This document shows, one piece after another, positions 48,828 to 60,785 of a DNA stretch of 64,000 bases. Numbering within the stretch: the first letter of the stretch is position 1; each line of letters opens with the position of its first letter. Origin of the DNA: Cocos nucifera (lineage: Eukaryota; Streptophyta; Magnoliopsida; Arecales; Arecaceae). The notes beneath the pieces were generated by a model. That model made no database searches. It worked only from the letters and a program-made list of their open reading frames with translations, and was not told the DNA's origin. The position numbers were made by a program, and so were the translations under genes. The stretch spans positions 81,948 to 145,947 of the forward strand of contig QRFJ01004838.1 of the NCBI GenBank assembly GCA_006176705.1, given 5' to 3'.

Positions 48828-50745
48828 AACTACATAAAGAAGAACCAAAAGCCTAATTAGTAATTGATTCATTAAACCTAAAAATTTAGACTTTAATCAA
48901 AAGGTCTTCCATTATTTTATTCAAACTAGTAGTCTCTACCTTTAATTTGAGAAATTACCCTAATTTCTTAATGGGTACTAGAATCCATATAGATTGCATA
49001 CAAGTCCAACTATGATTGATCAATCCATGAACATCTAAGGGTAGGTTCATAACCAATTGTTTCTCTAATTAATTTTTAGTAATTTAATTTTTCCTCAGGT
49101 ATCATTTCAGTAGGCTAGGGCCTCCACTGAAAGTCCCGATTAGGTCCAACCATTAACATGATTATATTTGGTCCATCTAACTAATAAATAATTAAGCCCA
49201 ACTATGGTTGGTCAACCTAGCCATTATTTAGAGATATGCATCCAAAAAATCATATTATGAATAATAATTTTATTAGCGGATAAGCACCAGGCCTATGGGC
49301 CTCCAATGATTATCCAACTAATGGATCCATTATCATCCACTTAATGGGAGGCTATGATCTAGTTATCATCATAACTATTTAATTTTATGGACTTAATAAT
49401 TTTAAAAGATTTAATTGATTTGATTTAGAGGAAGAGGGTTAGATGAACTAGCTTATCATGATTCTTTCACTGACTTCACCAAGTTAGCTTAAGGGAGACC
49501 ATTAGTAGTCTGGTCAAGGAGCTCCTAAATCAGTCATACTAATTTATCTAGTTGACATGGGTCAGCTCGAATGTCAAATGATCCGATCAAAACATAATTT
49601 CACCAAGAAGTCAAGTAAGTTCGAACAGTGGGAGGGTCAACCAAAGCTTGCCTTAGACACCATCAAAAATGGTCAGATAAGCGGGCTGCCAATTAAAGAC
49701 CATCGGTCTGGTTTATCTTAGACACCAACTAATTTAATTAGTTTCAATTAAATCAACCTAATAGTTCATGCTAGACCTCGTAGCCAATAATCAAGTCCAT
49801 CTTGGGTCTCATTAAAGACATGGACTTGACCAACTACAACTATTGTAATTGATCTAGAGAATCCTTGACCTAATCTAAGACAATAATTGATTAGATTTAG
49901 TCAATTCTCTAATTAAGTCCATTCTTTAATCTAACCCTAGGTCTAATCCAATTAATGGACTTAATCCTCACTAACTCATTTAACCCAATGTGTTATGATT
50001 CGTATCTTAGGATCTTCAATTTACAATCCTAGATCCTAATCAAACAACTTCTTAATTCTTAATTAAGTTTTGGACTGAGAGTTGGGGTTCGACTTTTTGA
50101 AAATAATTTTTATGTTTATAAAATATTTTTATAATATGGTTCTATCAATAAAGTTGCATGTTTGATTCATAATCAAAATTCAAGTAACATAAACATGAAT
50201 TTACTTTAGATCTAATCTAAATAAGTTCATGTAATTGAAATAGTTTCAACACCAATCAATCATAAATCAACTTAGATCAAATCTAACATATTTATGATGA
50301 TTAAAATTAGATTAAAATATTTTAATAAGATCATAAAATTTTTTAGATCTAATCTAAAATTTTATGATCAATGTTTTAGATCAGTATGTACTAGGACAAT
50401 CTTTTCACTGTAAGGGATAAACCTTACAGCAGGATAATCTTATAGTAGTCCGTACAATCTAAAAACTTTATTTAGATCTAGAACTATTTTAAATCTATTA
50501 AATTATAAATAAAATTAGATTAAATCTAATAAATTTATGATTAAAAATAGATCATCATGAACTAGGATAATTTTTTCACTGTAAGGGGTAAACCTTACAG
50601 CAGGACAATCTTATGGTAGTTCGTAAGATCTAAATTTTTAATTTTAGATTTAATAATTAGATTATAAATTATATCTAATCTAATAAATAATCTAAACATG
50701 CTCAAGAAAATTATGTAATAAGAACCTAGGCTTTGATGCACCATT
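48828..50745 (-). other. B3 leader and primer site
   Basis: This is AT-rich leader reading on the minus strand. Two copies of a stem-loop with arms CTGTAAGG and CCTTACAG lie at 50408-50429 and 50579-50600. The degenerate primer site (complement of GGCTTTGATGCACCA, 50729-50743) adjoins the 5' LTR. No gene is seen. Confidence 0.83.
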
Positions 50746-51122
50746 TGAAGGAACCAGATCTAGGATTTTACGGATAGATCTTGAAACTTTTCAAGATCAT
50801 ATAGTGAAAAACTTAAATAAATTAAATATTTATTTAAATAAATATAAAAATATCTTAGATATAAGATTTATTATATGATCAAGGTATGATATTAAATAAA
50901 AAATTAAAAACATAAAGAAAAGATTAACATATTGATCTCATCAATATGTTATAATACTACATCTAATGCAGCTATGAAACCAATAGATCATATCTATTAT
51001 CTATGCAAATTAGACATTCTAACTTACTGATCCATGCTTGAGGATGAAGTTACAAGCCGCACATGCATCCGACCTCTAGGAGTCGTCCACACAAGCCCAT
51101 GAGCACGATCAGAAATCTCGAT
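50746..51122 (-). repeat. B3 right (5') LTR, truncated
   Basis: From TGAAGGAACCAGATC at 50746 the sequence follows the left B3 LTR (36863 onward) to about AGAAATC near 51118, then departs. About 2.3 kb of the LTR is missing. Confidence 0.85.
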
Positions 51123-53224
51123 GTCGGGAACCATTGCTAGATGGTAACTTTGATTGATATAGGAATTAGTTTCTGTACTACCGACTTAGGCTCGAACCTA
51201 TGGGGTTATATATGTTAGAGCTTGTAACTTGATCAGATGGTTAATCGATGATTGAGAATCATTTCAAGATCAAATATTCAATTCGATTGATGTTTGACCT
51301 AATGCAAGTGTTGCAGGAGGATCGATTAGCAATTGGATTGATAATTGACTTAATTTGATTGAGCAATTAGACTAAAATCAAGTATAATTGAATTAGATTC
51401 AATTATAATTAATTTAAATTTAATTAGATTAAGTCTAATTAATTTATTAAATAAGCCAATTACAAGAAAGAATAATTTTTTGTTTGACTAGGACTTAGGT
51501 ACACCTAATTGATTTAGGATTTAAATCAGATTTAAATATTAATTTAATCTAATTTAATTAGACTCCTAGTTGGACTAGGATCATTCTTTATTGGGTTGCA
51601 TTTAACCTAGTTTAAATAGAATTTAAATTAGATTCAAATCTATTTTGACCTAGTCAAACAAGAGGAGTCCCAGTTGGACTGGGACTCTCTCTCTTTCTCT
51701 TGTGCCTAAGAAAGCCCGCGCCCATCCAATTTTTTTACATGTTTACGTGAAATAATCCACACCTAAGAAGAGGTTCCCATGCCCCACATTAGATATTTTT
51801 GGGAATTAGTTTGAATAGGTCAAACTTAGAAAGATTAGATAGAGTTTTGATCTCTTAAAACTCTTCTTTTCTTCCTATGGAAAGCATCTCACACCCCCTA
51901 TTTTTGTGGCACCCTCCCTTCTGATTTTTGTGCACCTTCCTCTCCTTCCTTATGTAATTTTCCTTATTCTCACTAGAGAAATAGGAGTGTAATTTTCCTT
52001 ATTCTCCCATATGTAATTTTCCTTATGTAATTTTTCTTATTCTTCCATAAATTCCATGCTTGACTAGGTCGTTTGACCTAGTCTTCCTATCTCTTATGGG
52101 ATGCCTCCTAAAAGAAGCAGTGGGCATCCAAAACACCAGATATTTCATGGTGTTTTCTGATGAGAAAAAGTAGATGGCATGGTGGTTTGAGGTGCCAAGC
52201 ATCTTGGAGGAGAAAGCTTCTTTAAGACATCAAGTGTTGATGTCTTGTAGAAAAAAAAAAGGTAAGAAAAAAATTATTTTCTCTTGGGATTTAAATTCAT
52301 GTTTTCTTTCTCCCTTATTTTTATGAGTTTTATATGATAAAAACCTAAGAGAGAGAAAGTGAGAGGGCATGGAGATCCATGCTTCAAGGTGTTGGAGCAT
52401 AGTGATCATCTTTGGACATGATCTGATCATGTCCTGATGAGAGAAGAAGAAGAAAAGAACGTCTTCTCTTAGGATTTCTTTGAGAATCCTTCTTCTCTAT
52501 ATTTTTATGAAAATTTTATATAAATAAAATAAAAAATCTTAGATCTAGAAACTTAGAAAAAATCCTAGAGGAGAAGGTCTCCTCTTATCCTAGCATAGAG
52601 ATGTTTTCAGGACATCAACCATTGATGTCCTGAAGGAGAAGACTTGTCTTCTCTTAGGATTTTTTTTTTATTATTTTTATTTTTTGATTTATGAAAGTCT
52701 AAGGGTTGGATTCCTTCCTTATTCCTCCTTATATTCTTCATCTCTTGGAGTGTTCAAGAGATTTGGAGAATATGTATTTGATTAACCATCAGGAGGGATC
52801 CGTAAGAAGCTAGCACTTCGAATGGATCTTCATTCGATGAACCTCCGATCTGTGTTGCAAGTTCGTGTGGATCACCTATAGAGGTCGGATGCATATGCGG
52901 CTCTAAAAGAAATAATGAAAATCAATCATGGAGTTCTCGACTCGTGCAAAGGTAAGAGATATGATCTCTTGATAACCTAGATATGATCTAGGGTTAGATT
53001 TAGAATTATACTAGATCCAGATATTGATATGATCAATACCACTTATAATTAATTTAATTTAAGATTTATATTTGCATCATGACATATTATAGATCCTTGA
53101 TATAGGATTTTATAATTTGATTACATGCATATTGTAGATTAAACTATTTAATCTATGTCTTTCGCTGCTTTAATTTTGAAAAAATATTGAAATCTATGCA
53201 TGAAATCCTACATCTTTTCCAACA
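51123..53224 (+). repeat. B2 5' LTR, 5'-truncated
   Basis: The interior matches the complement of 37100-38735 (for example CATTGCTAGATGG, and TTGACTTAATTTGATT near 51350). It ends in TTTTCCAACA at 53224. The primer site TGGTACTAGAGCATC begins at 53226, two bases from a good match to the tRNA-Met site. No gene is seen; open frames here are short. Confidence 0.85.
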
Positions 53225-53478
53225 GTGGTACTAGAGCATCTATATTCTTTTATAACATATTCATGTATGCTTAAGAATAAATCTAAAAATTAAAATTAAT
53301 TAAAGATCATACATACTGCCATGAGATTGTCTTGTTGTAAGATTAACCCCTTACAATGAAAAGGTTGTCCTAGTATATGCTGATCTAAATCAAAATCATG
53401 AATTATTTAGATTAGATCTAAAAAAATTTATGATTTAATTTTCTAATTTGAATCTAAAATTAAATAGATATTAGATCT
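53225..53478 (+). other. B2 primer site and leader, first part
   Basis: It holds the primer site and the first leader repeat, with a stem-loop at 53335-53356 (arms TTGTAAG and CTTACAA). It is interrupted at 53478 by C3 and continues at 58768. Confidence 0.82.
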
Positions 53479-55005
53479 TATTGGTGCAAAATCTAATTGA
53501 TCTCAGAATCCATGCGAAAGTTGGAGAGGAGGTCATCGCCGGCGACCTGCAAAACAAGTATCAGCCAGAGTTGGGGGTGGTGGCTTCGACAAGACCCTTC
53601 GATGATTAAGTTAATTCTTTCATCCAATAAAAATGGAGTGCTCAAGAAATAAAGTAGTAGAGTATTGAGAAGGAGAAGAGAGCTTGGAGAAAACATATCT
53701 GGAGGATTCCTTTTATAGATGGAGCCTATAACAAACTGAAAGTGACCGCCATAACCGTTTGGTAGTGGGCCACTTGGGGCCACATGAAATTTGTTATAGA
53801 AAGTGATGTTCGTTGTCATGACGTGCTAGTCCGTTGGGATTTGATAGCTAAAGTTTGGAGGAAGTAGGCGCTGGTGGCTATGGGCTTCGAGCTTCGTCGG
53901 TTCCAGGGGAGTTTGAACTCCTTTAGGGTCGCTAGTGTATAGGTTGGGAGCTGATCTTGCATAGATGATGAGGTCTTTCTAGATAACTATAGGAAATTAT
54001 ACCAGAAGGAGTGCTTCTTGGTAACTTCAAGAAGTTCGGCTGGAAAAAACTCTTCTTAACAACTAGAGAGCCCTGAAGAAGCCTGATTGTAGGGAGAGTC
54101 CGAAAGAAGCTTGACTGCTAGAGGAATCCGGCAATAGATCTACTAGAGAAATCTGGATGGAGGTTTACTGAAGGAGTATACATAAAAGGCGAAGTCCTCC
54201 CTAGCTGATGCAAGAAGTTCAGGTGGACAGGGGTTGACAAGAAAAAAATCAACTGACTTTTGGGAGGAGATCGACTGGAAGAAGGTCGACTAAAGGGAGC
54301 TTATCCAGTGTCCAAAAAAAGATTGACCAGAAGGAGGTCGATTGGAGAATCTTGTCTAGAAGGAGTGGAAGGAGGTCTGCTTGGAGAGAACCTACCTAGC
54401 GATTGAGGGGAGATTGGTCAGTGAGAACCTGGCAGGAGGTTGTCATGGGTAGATGACCTGCAAACTCTCGTAACCTATCCATTGCTTTGAAGCTCAACTA
54501 CTTTCAAAGGCATCCAAAGGCTAATAAAAGGAGATGAGATCCTTTTGCTTACATATTCAGAGTCCTTAGTGTAGGAATTTAGAGGCTTGCCACTTTTCGT
54601 AGATTGCAGGAGTTCATTCGGAGAGAGGTTTTGTTGATCCGGCATTGATCCAACATCAAACAACTTGGATGGATTTTTAGTCGGGAGGAGGTTCAAGTAG
54701 CATTGAGGTTGGCTAGACCAGACCATGATAAGGCCTTTTACTCAGCTATCTGGGGGCTGCCATCATCGTTCAAACTTATATAGGCAAAATTTGCAATGTC
54801 CCGTAGGTTCTGAAACTATCCGAAGGAGATAGGAATTGGAGTAAAGAAGATTGGCTGACAAATTTAGGTTGGAGGACTGGAGTCTTGGCATCTAAGCAAA
54901 AACTCTTCAATCACTAGAGTTAGGCATGGTCGTCTTCACCAAATGAAGTCACCTCAAGGCTTAGCATCCTATTGAACTTTGGCAGAAAAGGGTTTACATC
55001 CAACA
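53479..55005 (-). repeat. C3 left (3') LTR
   Basis: The LTR is 1527 bp, from TATTGGTGCAAAATC to TTACATCCAACA. The polypurine tract (complement of TAAGTCCCCCTACTCAT) follows. The minus-strand TATA box TATAAAAG is at 53710-53717. Open frames inside are short and unsupported. Confidence 0.9.
53710..53717 (-). promoter_or_regulatory. TATA box of C3 left LTR
   Basis: The plus strand CTTTTATA reads TATAAAAG on the minus strand, followed by GAATCCTCC. The right LTR has TATAAAAA at 57486-57493. Confidence 0.65.
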
Positions 55006-57253
55006 TAAGTCCCCCTACTCATGAGTTCAAAATTTGAATGAAGGAAGTAAAGAAATATGAGTGCCAAAGTTCTTTTTCTTTTCTCACACCAATAGAGCAA
55101 CTGGTCCTGACTTTTCTTGAGCTGGCATCAAAACTTCTTAAATACAAGGTGATCCAAATAGATAAATTATTGAAATTTCCATGAAAGCACTGCTCTAGGT
55201 ATGGCATAATAAAGATTCTACCCGTTGCCAATTTGTCGCTATGATGAGTGGGACATGCATCGGCTTAAGGTTGATCAACGAAGACCTGCAATCATAACCA
55301 TCTTGGACTCTCACGACTATTTCACTAGCCTCCGCTCATCGAAGTCCCCTAGAGATGGTGTTGATGATGCCAAGCGAGGGTCGATCTCCTTGCTACTCCT
55401 CCCTCCTAGGTGGCTCTAACGGTGGTGGTGCCCCTAACCGATCTTTCCATCCTTCAGGTCAATATCGTAGAAATCGATCGAGTCTACCACTCCTGATGAG
55501 TCTCTCAATTTCATCTTGGAGTTGAATGCATTCTTCAGTATCGTGATCGTGGTCATGATGATAGAGGCAAAATTATTGGAATTGTGCTTGCCAGGATGAG
55601 TGCGCAACCTTTTCGACCTTTGTAACTTCTCCCTGATTTCCATCAGCATCTAGATTCTTAGAGCATTGAGGGGAGCATAGTTGTGGAACCTTCTGAGGGG
55701 AGAGCCCTATCATGCCCTTCTGTCAGGGCTTCTTTATTTTCGAGCTCGGAGAGGAGTTCGGACTCGCTTGTACTTGGAGAGAGTTCTAGAGCATGGTCGA
55801 GCTTCATTTGGTTTTTCTTCTACTACGGGCATACTTGATTTGTCCGCTCGCCACTCTCCGATGGCTTCACTATCCTTGGCCTTAAAGGCCTCTTTTGCTC
55901 GACGTAACCTTCAGTTCAAGCTACCATATCAGTAAAATCCTTGGGGTACTTCTTCTCCGAGAAGAATAGTAGATTATTCTTCTAAAGATCATCCTTTAGT
56001 GTGGCCATAGCGACAGACTGATCCAGATTATGGACCTCCAATGTAGCAGCATTGAACTGAGTGACATAAGCTCAGATGGTCTCCTCTTTCGGCTATTTGA
56101 TGTTGATGAGGGAGTCCGAGCCCCGCCTATGATGCTGGTTGCTGATAAAGTGAGCCACGAACTGATGGCTCATCTGATCGAAGGAGAAGATGATACCCAA
56201 CTTAAGGGCTAAGTACTAGTTTCTAGCTGCTTCCTTCAAAGTGGATGAAAAAGCTCGGCATAGAATGGCGTCTGGCACATCATGGAGCAACATCATTATC
56301 TGAAAGGCCTCCAGATGGTCGATCGGATCAATAGTCCCATCGTAGCTCTTGAACTGGAGGAGCTTGAAGTTCGATGGGATGAGTTTCTACATAATTTTTT
56401 AGGAGAAAGGAGGGTCAGTGCAGATGTCATTGCCATGGGAGGAGAGAGCATGATGGAGTTCTTTGATCTGTTGGTTCATTTTCTATAATTTTTTGTTTAA
56501 GAGATCCTCATGGTCGTGAATCTCTAAAGTCTTTTGGTTGAATTGGGGTAGAGTTCCCCCGAGGGTTGAGTCATGATCAGAGCAAGTGCTCTCCGCCCTC
56601 TGCTTTCCCTTCTCAGAGGTCACCGACCAACTTGCTCAAGTCGCTCATCCCCAGACCAGGTCCTGGGGTTCCAAAGAAGCCTACACTGGCTGAATCAATG
56701 CTGGAGGTTGCTATTGCTGCATGGCCTGCACTGCTTCAGTAAGGCTCCTAACCTATTGGACCAGTAGGTTAAACTGCTCTACGTCCATCATTACTGTCGA
56801 CAGAACTTGAGATGCTGGGGATGAGATTGGGGTGGGTAGATCTAGATGAGATATGGCTGTGGAGGTAGTTGACCACCTAGTTGAGGCCTTCCTGGGAGGC
56901 ATCCTCGTGAGATCAGCTGGAGAAGAAGAACTCCGAGGGAGAAGAAGAGAGATCTCTACTGTGCTTCAGTAAGGCCCCTAACCTGCTGGACTAGTAGGTT
57001 AAATTGCTCTACGTCCACCATTACTGTCGATAGAACTTGAGATGCTAGGGATGAGATTGGGGTGGGCAGATCTAGATGAGATATGGCTGTAGAGGCAGTT
57101 GACCACCCAGTTGAGGCCTTCCCGGGAGGCATCCTCATGAGATCAGCTGGAGAAGAAGAACTTCGAGGGAGAAGAAGAGAGATCTCTACTGAGCACTCCT
57201 TTAAGAATAAAAAAACCTCAAGAAAAAGAGGTTCCTTCCTGTAGCGCTAATCC
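55006..57253 (-). pseudogene. gag: C3 gag with internal tandem duplication
   Basis: The primer site lies at 57235-57253 (complement of GTAGCGCTAAT). The start codon is near 57132 on the minus strand (MPPGKASTGWS). EQFNLLVQQVRGLTEA follows near 56990. A second copy of the same start region lies at 56732-56960, a 230-bp tandem duplication. Distal gag is recognisable near 55950-55860 and, in the knuckle-like region, near 55580-55530. Multiple stops are present. There is no pol between the gag and the 3' LTR. Confidence 0.82.
56732..57190. repeat. 230-bp tandem duplication in C3 gag
   Basis: TGCTTCAGTAAGG starts at 56732 and again at 56962. The two units are nearly identical over about 230 bp and include the gag start and a short part of the leader. 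Confidence 0.9.
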
Positions 57254-58767
57254 TATTGGTGTGAAATCTGATTGACATTAGAATTCATGCTGGAGTCGGA
57301 GAGGAGGAGGTCATTGTCGATGACCTGCAAAATAAGTCTCGATCGAAGTTAGGGGTGTTGGCTCCGACAAGATCCTCCGACGATCAAGTCAGCTCTTTCA
57401 GCTAACAAAAATGGAGTGCTCAGGAGAAAGTAGTAGAGCATCGAGAAGAAGAAGAGAGCTTGGAGAAAACTTATCTGGAGGATTTTTTTTATAGATGGAG
57501 CCTATAATAAGTTGAAAGTATCTATCATAACTGTCTGGTAGTGGGCCGCTTGGGGCCATGTGGAGTTTGTTGTGGAGAGCTATGGTCATTGTCGTGATGC
57601 ATCAGTCCATTGGGATTTAATAGTTGAAGTTCGGAGGAAGTAGGCGCTGGTGGCTAAGGACTTCAAGCTTTGTTAGTTCTAGAAGAGTTTGAACTCCTTT
57701 AGCATCATTAGTGCATAGGTTGGGAGCTGAACTTGCATAGATGACAAGATCTTTCTAGATAACTGTAGAAAATTCCACCGAAAGAAGTGCTTCTTGGTAA
57801 CTTCAAGAAGTTCGGCCGGAGAAAACTCTTCTTGATAACTAAAGAGAGTCCTAAAGAAGCTTGATTGTAGGGGGAGTCTGGTAGCTGGGAGAGTCTGAAA
57901 GGAGCTTGACTGTTGGAGGAATCCGGCAATAGATCTGCTGGAGGAATCTGAATGGAGGTTAACTTGAGGAGTATACATAAATAACAAAGTCCTCCCCAGC
58001 TGATGCAAGAAGTTCAGGTGGATAGGGGTTGACGAGAAGAAAATCAACCAACTTTTGGAAGGAGATCGATTGAAAGAAGGTCAGCTGAAGAAAGCTTGTT
58101 TGGCATCTAGAGAAAGATTGATTAGAAGGAGGTCGATTGGGGAATCTTGTCTGAAAGGAGCGAAAGGAGGTTTGCTTGGAGAGAACTTGCTAAGTGATTG
58201 AGGGAAGATCGGCCAGTGAGAACCTGATGGGAGGTTGTCATGGGCAAATAACCTGCAAACTCTTGTAACCTATCCATTGCTTTGAAGCTCAACTGCTTTC
58301 AAGGGCATCTGAAGGCTAACAAAAGGAGATGAGGTCCTTTTACTTACGTATTTAGAGTCCTTGGTGTAGGAATTCAGAGGCTTGCCACTCTTCATAGATT
58401 GTAGAAGTTCATCTGAAGAGAAGTTTTATTGATCTGGCTTCGATCCAACATCAAATAGCTTGGATGAATTTTTAGTCGGAAGGAGGTTCAAGTAGCATCA
58501 AGGTCGGATGACCGACTAGATAGGTATTCTCCTATATCGGGGCCTTACATCAAGTATATATATATAGGATAGATAGATGTTGGTTATGGATTATAGGGAT
58601 TGGTAGGAATGGGATAAGCTGTAATTTAGATTGGAGGACTGTAGTCTTGGCGCCTAAGCAAAAACTCTTCAATCGTTGGAGTTAGGCATGGTCATCTTCA
58701 TCGGATGAAGTCACCTCAAGACTTGACATCCTATTGGACTTCGGTGGGAAAGGATTTACACCCAATA
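57254..58767 (-). repeat. C3 right (5') LTR
   Basis: The LTR is 1514 bp, from TATTGGTGTGAAATC to TTACACCCAATA. A short TATATATATA run lies near 58555. Both LTRs share the unusual TATTGG start on the plus strand, that is CCAATA at the LTR 3' end. Confidence 0.9.
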
Positions 58768-60570
58768 GATCTATTTTAGATTATTTAGATTAGATCTAAA
58801 TAATATCAAGATTGCACATACTGTCATAAAGTTGTCCTGCTGTAAGGTTTACCCCTTACAGTGTAAAGATTATCCTAGTATGTGCTGATCCGAGAAATCT
58901 AAATTATAAATATGTTAGATAAGATCTAAAATAATTTATGATTTATTTTTAGATTTTAAATCTAATTTTAAATAGTTTATGATCTGATCCATATGATGCA
59001 TTTTATATTTAGATCTAGATCCTATTATTGCATTGTTGATATATGATTTTGTTTTGAATCTAGAATGTATATGATATATTTATTTTATAAAATTTAAATT
59101 GAAAACTTACTTTTTGCAAAATCCTAGAATATGATCAAAATATTAAAATAAATCAGATCTAAAATCATATATTGAATATGATTCACTGTAAACTATTTAT
59201 AATTTGAAAATATTTCAAATGATTAAGTTAGAAATTAGTTTTGGGATTTCATAAACCCAAACCCATAAGCTTTGAACGTAATTGAAAATTAAGTGATTGT
59301 TTAGGATCGAGGTTTGTGATTTAAAGATTCTAAGATAATTTCATAAAACATGGGTTAAAGGAAAATGGGTTAGCTTTGATTAGGTCCTCAACTGGGTTAG
59401 ACCTAGGGTTAGATTAAATATGGACTTAGTTAAGAAATTGATCAAACCTAATTAATAGTTAATTAAAATTAAGTCATTTCTTTAGATCAATTCAATAGTT
59501 GTAGTTGATCAAAGTCCATACATCTGATAAATGGATACTGATCGTGGCTCAGTGGTCGAGCCCAAGTCTTTAGGCAAACCAAATCAAAACTGATAAATCG
59601 ATTGGTGTCCAAGGTAAGTCTGGCATTTCAAATCGATGGTTTTTAATTGGTAGCCCGCTTATTTGATCATTTCTGATGGTGTCTAAGGAAAGCCTTGGCA
59701 GACCCTTCCACCAATTTCACTTACCTAGCCAATATGGTTAATCAGGTTTTGATTAGGTTGCTCATTGATTCGTGCTAATCCATGTCACATAGAAAATTAG
59801 TGAGATTGATTTTATTCAGTAAGACTGATCTAGGTGCCCATGGATTGAAATTGATCCTAGTCCTTGTCGACGACTTGAGAAGTTAGTGGAAGGACTTGAC
59901 TTGGTGAAGTTAGTGGGAACAAATTGGTCCATGTCCTTTTTAGCCTTAAATCACTAATAGTTTAAATCCTCTAAAATTATTAGGTTCTTAAAATGATAAA
60001 GTTATGGGGATAACTGAGTCAAAGCCTTTCATTAAGGTGTTTGATAATGGGTCCATTAACTCAATAATCATTGCAGGCTCAAAGGTCTGGTGCTTGTTAA
60101 CTAATGAAATTATCACCCATCATATAACGACTTGGATGTGTCTCTCTTATGGTGGTTAGGTTGGCCAAGCAAAGTTGGGCTTAATCATTCATTAGTTAGA
60201 TGCACCAAGTATGGTCATGTTAATGGTTGGACCTAACCGGATCCTTACAGTGGAGGCCAAGGCCTACTGATTAGATTTATGAAGCAGAATTAAATTACTA
60301 AAAATTATTTGGAGAAACAATTGGTTATGAACCTATCCTTAGATGTACATAGGTTGACCAACCATAGTTGGACTTATGTGTAGTCTATGTGGATTCTAGT
60401 ACCTACTAAAAAATTAAAGTAATTTTTTGAATTGAAGGTAGAGGCTACCAATTCGAATAAAATAGTGGGAGAACCTTTAGACTAAAGTCCAAGTCTCTAG
60501 GTTTAATATAATTCATATACTTAGATCATTATTATCTTTTCTTAGAATAAGGCTAAACCCTTATTGCTCT
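58768..60570 (+). other. B2 leader, second part
   Basis: It starts with the right copy of the GATCT duplication and holds the second leader repeat, with the stem-loop at 58840-58861 (arms CTGTAAGG and CCTTACAG). A splice-donor-like motif CCAAGGTAAGT lies near 59609-59619. It matches the B1 leader from about 59040. No gene is seen. Confidence 0.82.
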
Positions 60571-60785
60571 AATCATTGTTAGACAATGATGACTTATGGG
60601 ATCCAACTTTGATAATTAGTATCGAAAGTTGAATTGGTTTAACAGTACGAATTGATTCGTATTGGAGCTTCTAAGTCCAATCAAAATGATTAGTCCAATA
60701 TTGATCCAAATCAGGCATAGTGCTTCCATCATTAGAAGCAGGGTCATTGGAAGAAGAATTGTCTTGCTTTTCTTGACCATAATAG
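60571..60785 (+). pseudogene. B2 zinc-knuckle remnant
   Basis: About 130 bp after the leader, a degenerate CCHC knuckle is readable near 60720-60770 (CFHH, stop, KQGHWKKNC), followed by LAFLDHN up to the A2 insertion. The stretch between leader and knuckle matches B1 and B3. The capsid part of gag is missing. Confidence 0.75.

Larger units (their letters stand above)
36863..51122 (-). mobile_element. B3: Copia element with truncated 5' LTR
   Basis: B3 is on the minus strand with a complete 3' LTR at left, decayed pol and a leader. Only about 377 bp of the 5' LTR remain at right (50746-51122). C2 is inserted near the gag start. At about 51122 the 5' LTR stops and a plus-oriented LTR of the related B2 copy begins, so there is no right-hand target duplication. 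The left flank is CTTTA. Confidence 0.87.
53479..58767 (-). mobile_element. C3: Tat-type Gypsy, gag only
   Basis: C3 is a 5.3-kb element on the minus strand with two LTRs, a primer site and a decayed gag but no pol. It is flanked by perfect GATCT duplications (53474-53478 and 58768-58772) inside the B2 leader. It is non-autonomous, like C2, but lacks the 3' UTR tandem array. Confidence 0.92.
51123..60785 (+). mobile_element. B2: Copia element, truncated 5' LTR to zinc knuckle
   Basis: B2 is a plus-strand copy of family B. Its LTR lacks about the first 810 bp, and is followed by primer site, leader (interrupted by C3) and a decayed zinc knuckle. It is cut at 60785 by A2, and the rest would lie outside the window. 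Its LTR end differs from that of B3 (TTTTCCAACA against GTTCCTTCA), so it is a different subfamily and not the partner LTR of B3. Confidence 0.83.

Noticed and set aside
58550..58566. TATATATATATA run in the C3 right LTR
   Set aside because: It is a short simple repeat near the LTR end and away from the conserved TATA position. It has no supporting context as a promoter.
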